From NCBI GenBank assembly GCA_025934735.1, contig JAICWP010000014.1:60664-124663 (forward strand): a DNA stretch of 64,000 nucleotides, written 5' to 3'. How positions within the stretch are numbered: the stretch's first letter is position 1; each line of letters starts with the position of its first letter. Source of the stretch: Terriglobales bacterium. GTDB taxonomy: Bacteria > Acidobacteriota > Terriglobia > Terriglobales > Acidobacteriaceae. Made by a program: the position numbers and the translations under genes. Below are positions 63,886-64,000 of the stretch, piece after piece. The notes beneath the pieces were generated by a model. It did not search any database. It was not told the DNA's origin and was given only the letters and a program-made list of their open reading frames with translations.

Positions 63886-64000
63886 TCATCCATCACTGCA
63901 CGCAGGCAAGAATCCTCCTAACGTTTCCCCATGCCGCATGGCCTCAAGCGTTTTCAGCAATCCGCACAATCACACTTTGTGACCTTCACTTGTTACCATC

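Overview
The window is GC-rich, dense bacterial chromosome, most likely from an Acidobacteriota (Terriglobia-like) soil bacterium. That assignment is an inference from the gene repertoire (PilBTCSR block, DnaX-YbaB-RecR, secreted BNR and YVTN propellers, a bacillithiol deacetylase) and from the style of the intergenic repeats. No rRNA or ribosomal marker is present to prove it.

Layout. 0-0.9 kb: a PadR repressor whose stop overlaps a gene running off the left edge, and a TPR protein. 1.1-8.5 kb: a type IV pilus operon on the minus strand, pilB-pilT-pilC-pilS-pilR. 8.7-16.1 kb: alkyltransferase-like protein, EamA transporter, two STAS proteins, dnaX, ybaB, recR, a RibBA-like fusion, a MerR regulator and a zinc-ribbon protein. 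16.2-21 kb: a large secreted BNR propeller and a gluzincin-type peptidase. 21-33.5 kb: a minus-strand aromatic-CoA catabolic block: TetR, enoyl-CoA hydratase, aldehyde dehydrogenase, BoxB/PaaA-type diiron oxygenase, glutaconate-CoA-transferase-like subunits, a dienoyl-CoA hydratase, a three-subunit 4-hydroxybenzoyl-CoA-reductase-type molybdoenzyme and an amidohydrolase. 34-45.6 kb: ferritin-like protein, orphan MacB-type permease, a frameshifted monooxygenase, an AhpD-like gene with an in-frame UGA and a downstream hairpin (a selenoprotein candidate), a fluoride riboswitch with crcB and DUF190, bshB1, O-methyltransferase, MBL hydrolase, rhodanese, hpt and a GHMP kinase. 45.6-48.9 kb: an accessory-looking segment bracketed by a direct repeat of a decarboxylase 3' end. 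49-64 kb: decarboxylase, YVTN protein, orphan nuoB, XdhC and MocA-type molybdenum cofactor genes, an IS1595-type remnant, HAD phosphatase, an MFS gene broken by an amber codon, an IscU-like protein, a radical SAM protein, a cobalamin-binding-like protein, and GAF, thioredoxin-like and Nudix genes.

Links between genes: the XdhC and MocA homologues at 53.6 and 56.3 kb probably mature the molybdoenzyme at 22-26 kb. BshB1 (bacillithiol), the selenoprotein candidate, rhodanese and the thioredoxin-like protein suggest an active thiol/redox repertoire. CrcB, DUF190 and the riboswitch form a self-contained fluoride response.

Three window-wide patterns stand out: (1) intergenic 'stutter' repeats made of drifting short words, often beginning at a stop codon and sometimes arranged as two inverted arms; (2) TANNNT -10 boxes placed 6-9 nt before start codons, suggesting leaderless mRNAs; (3) the UGA-containing AhpD-like gene. 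All identifications come from reading the sequence; no database search was run.
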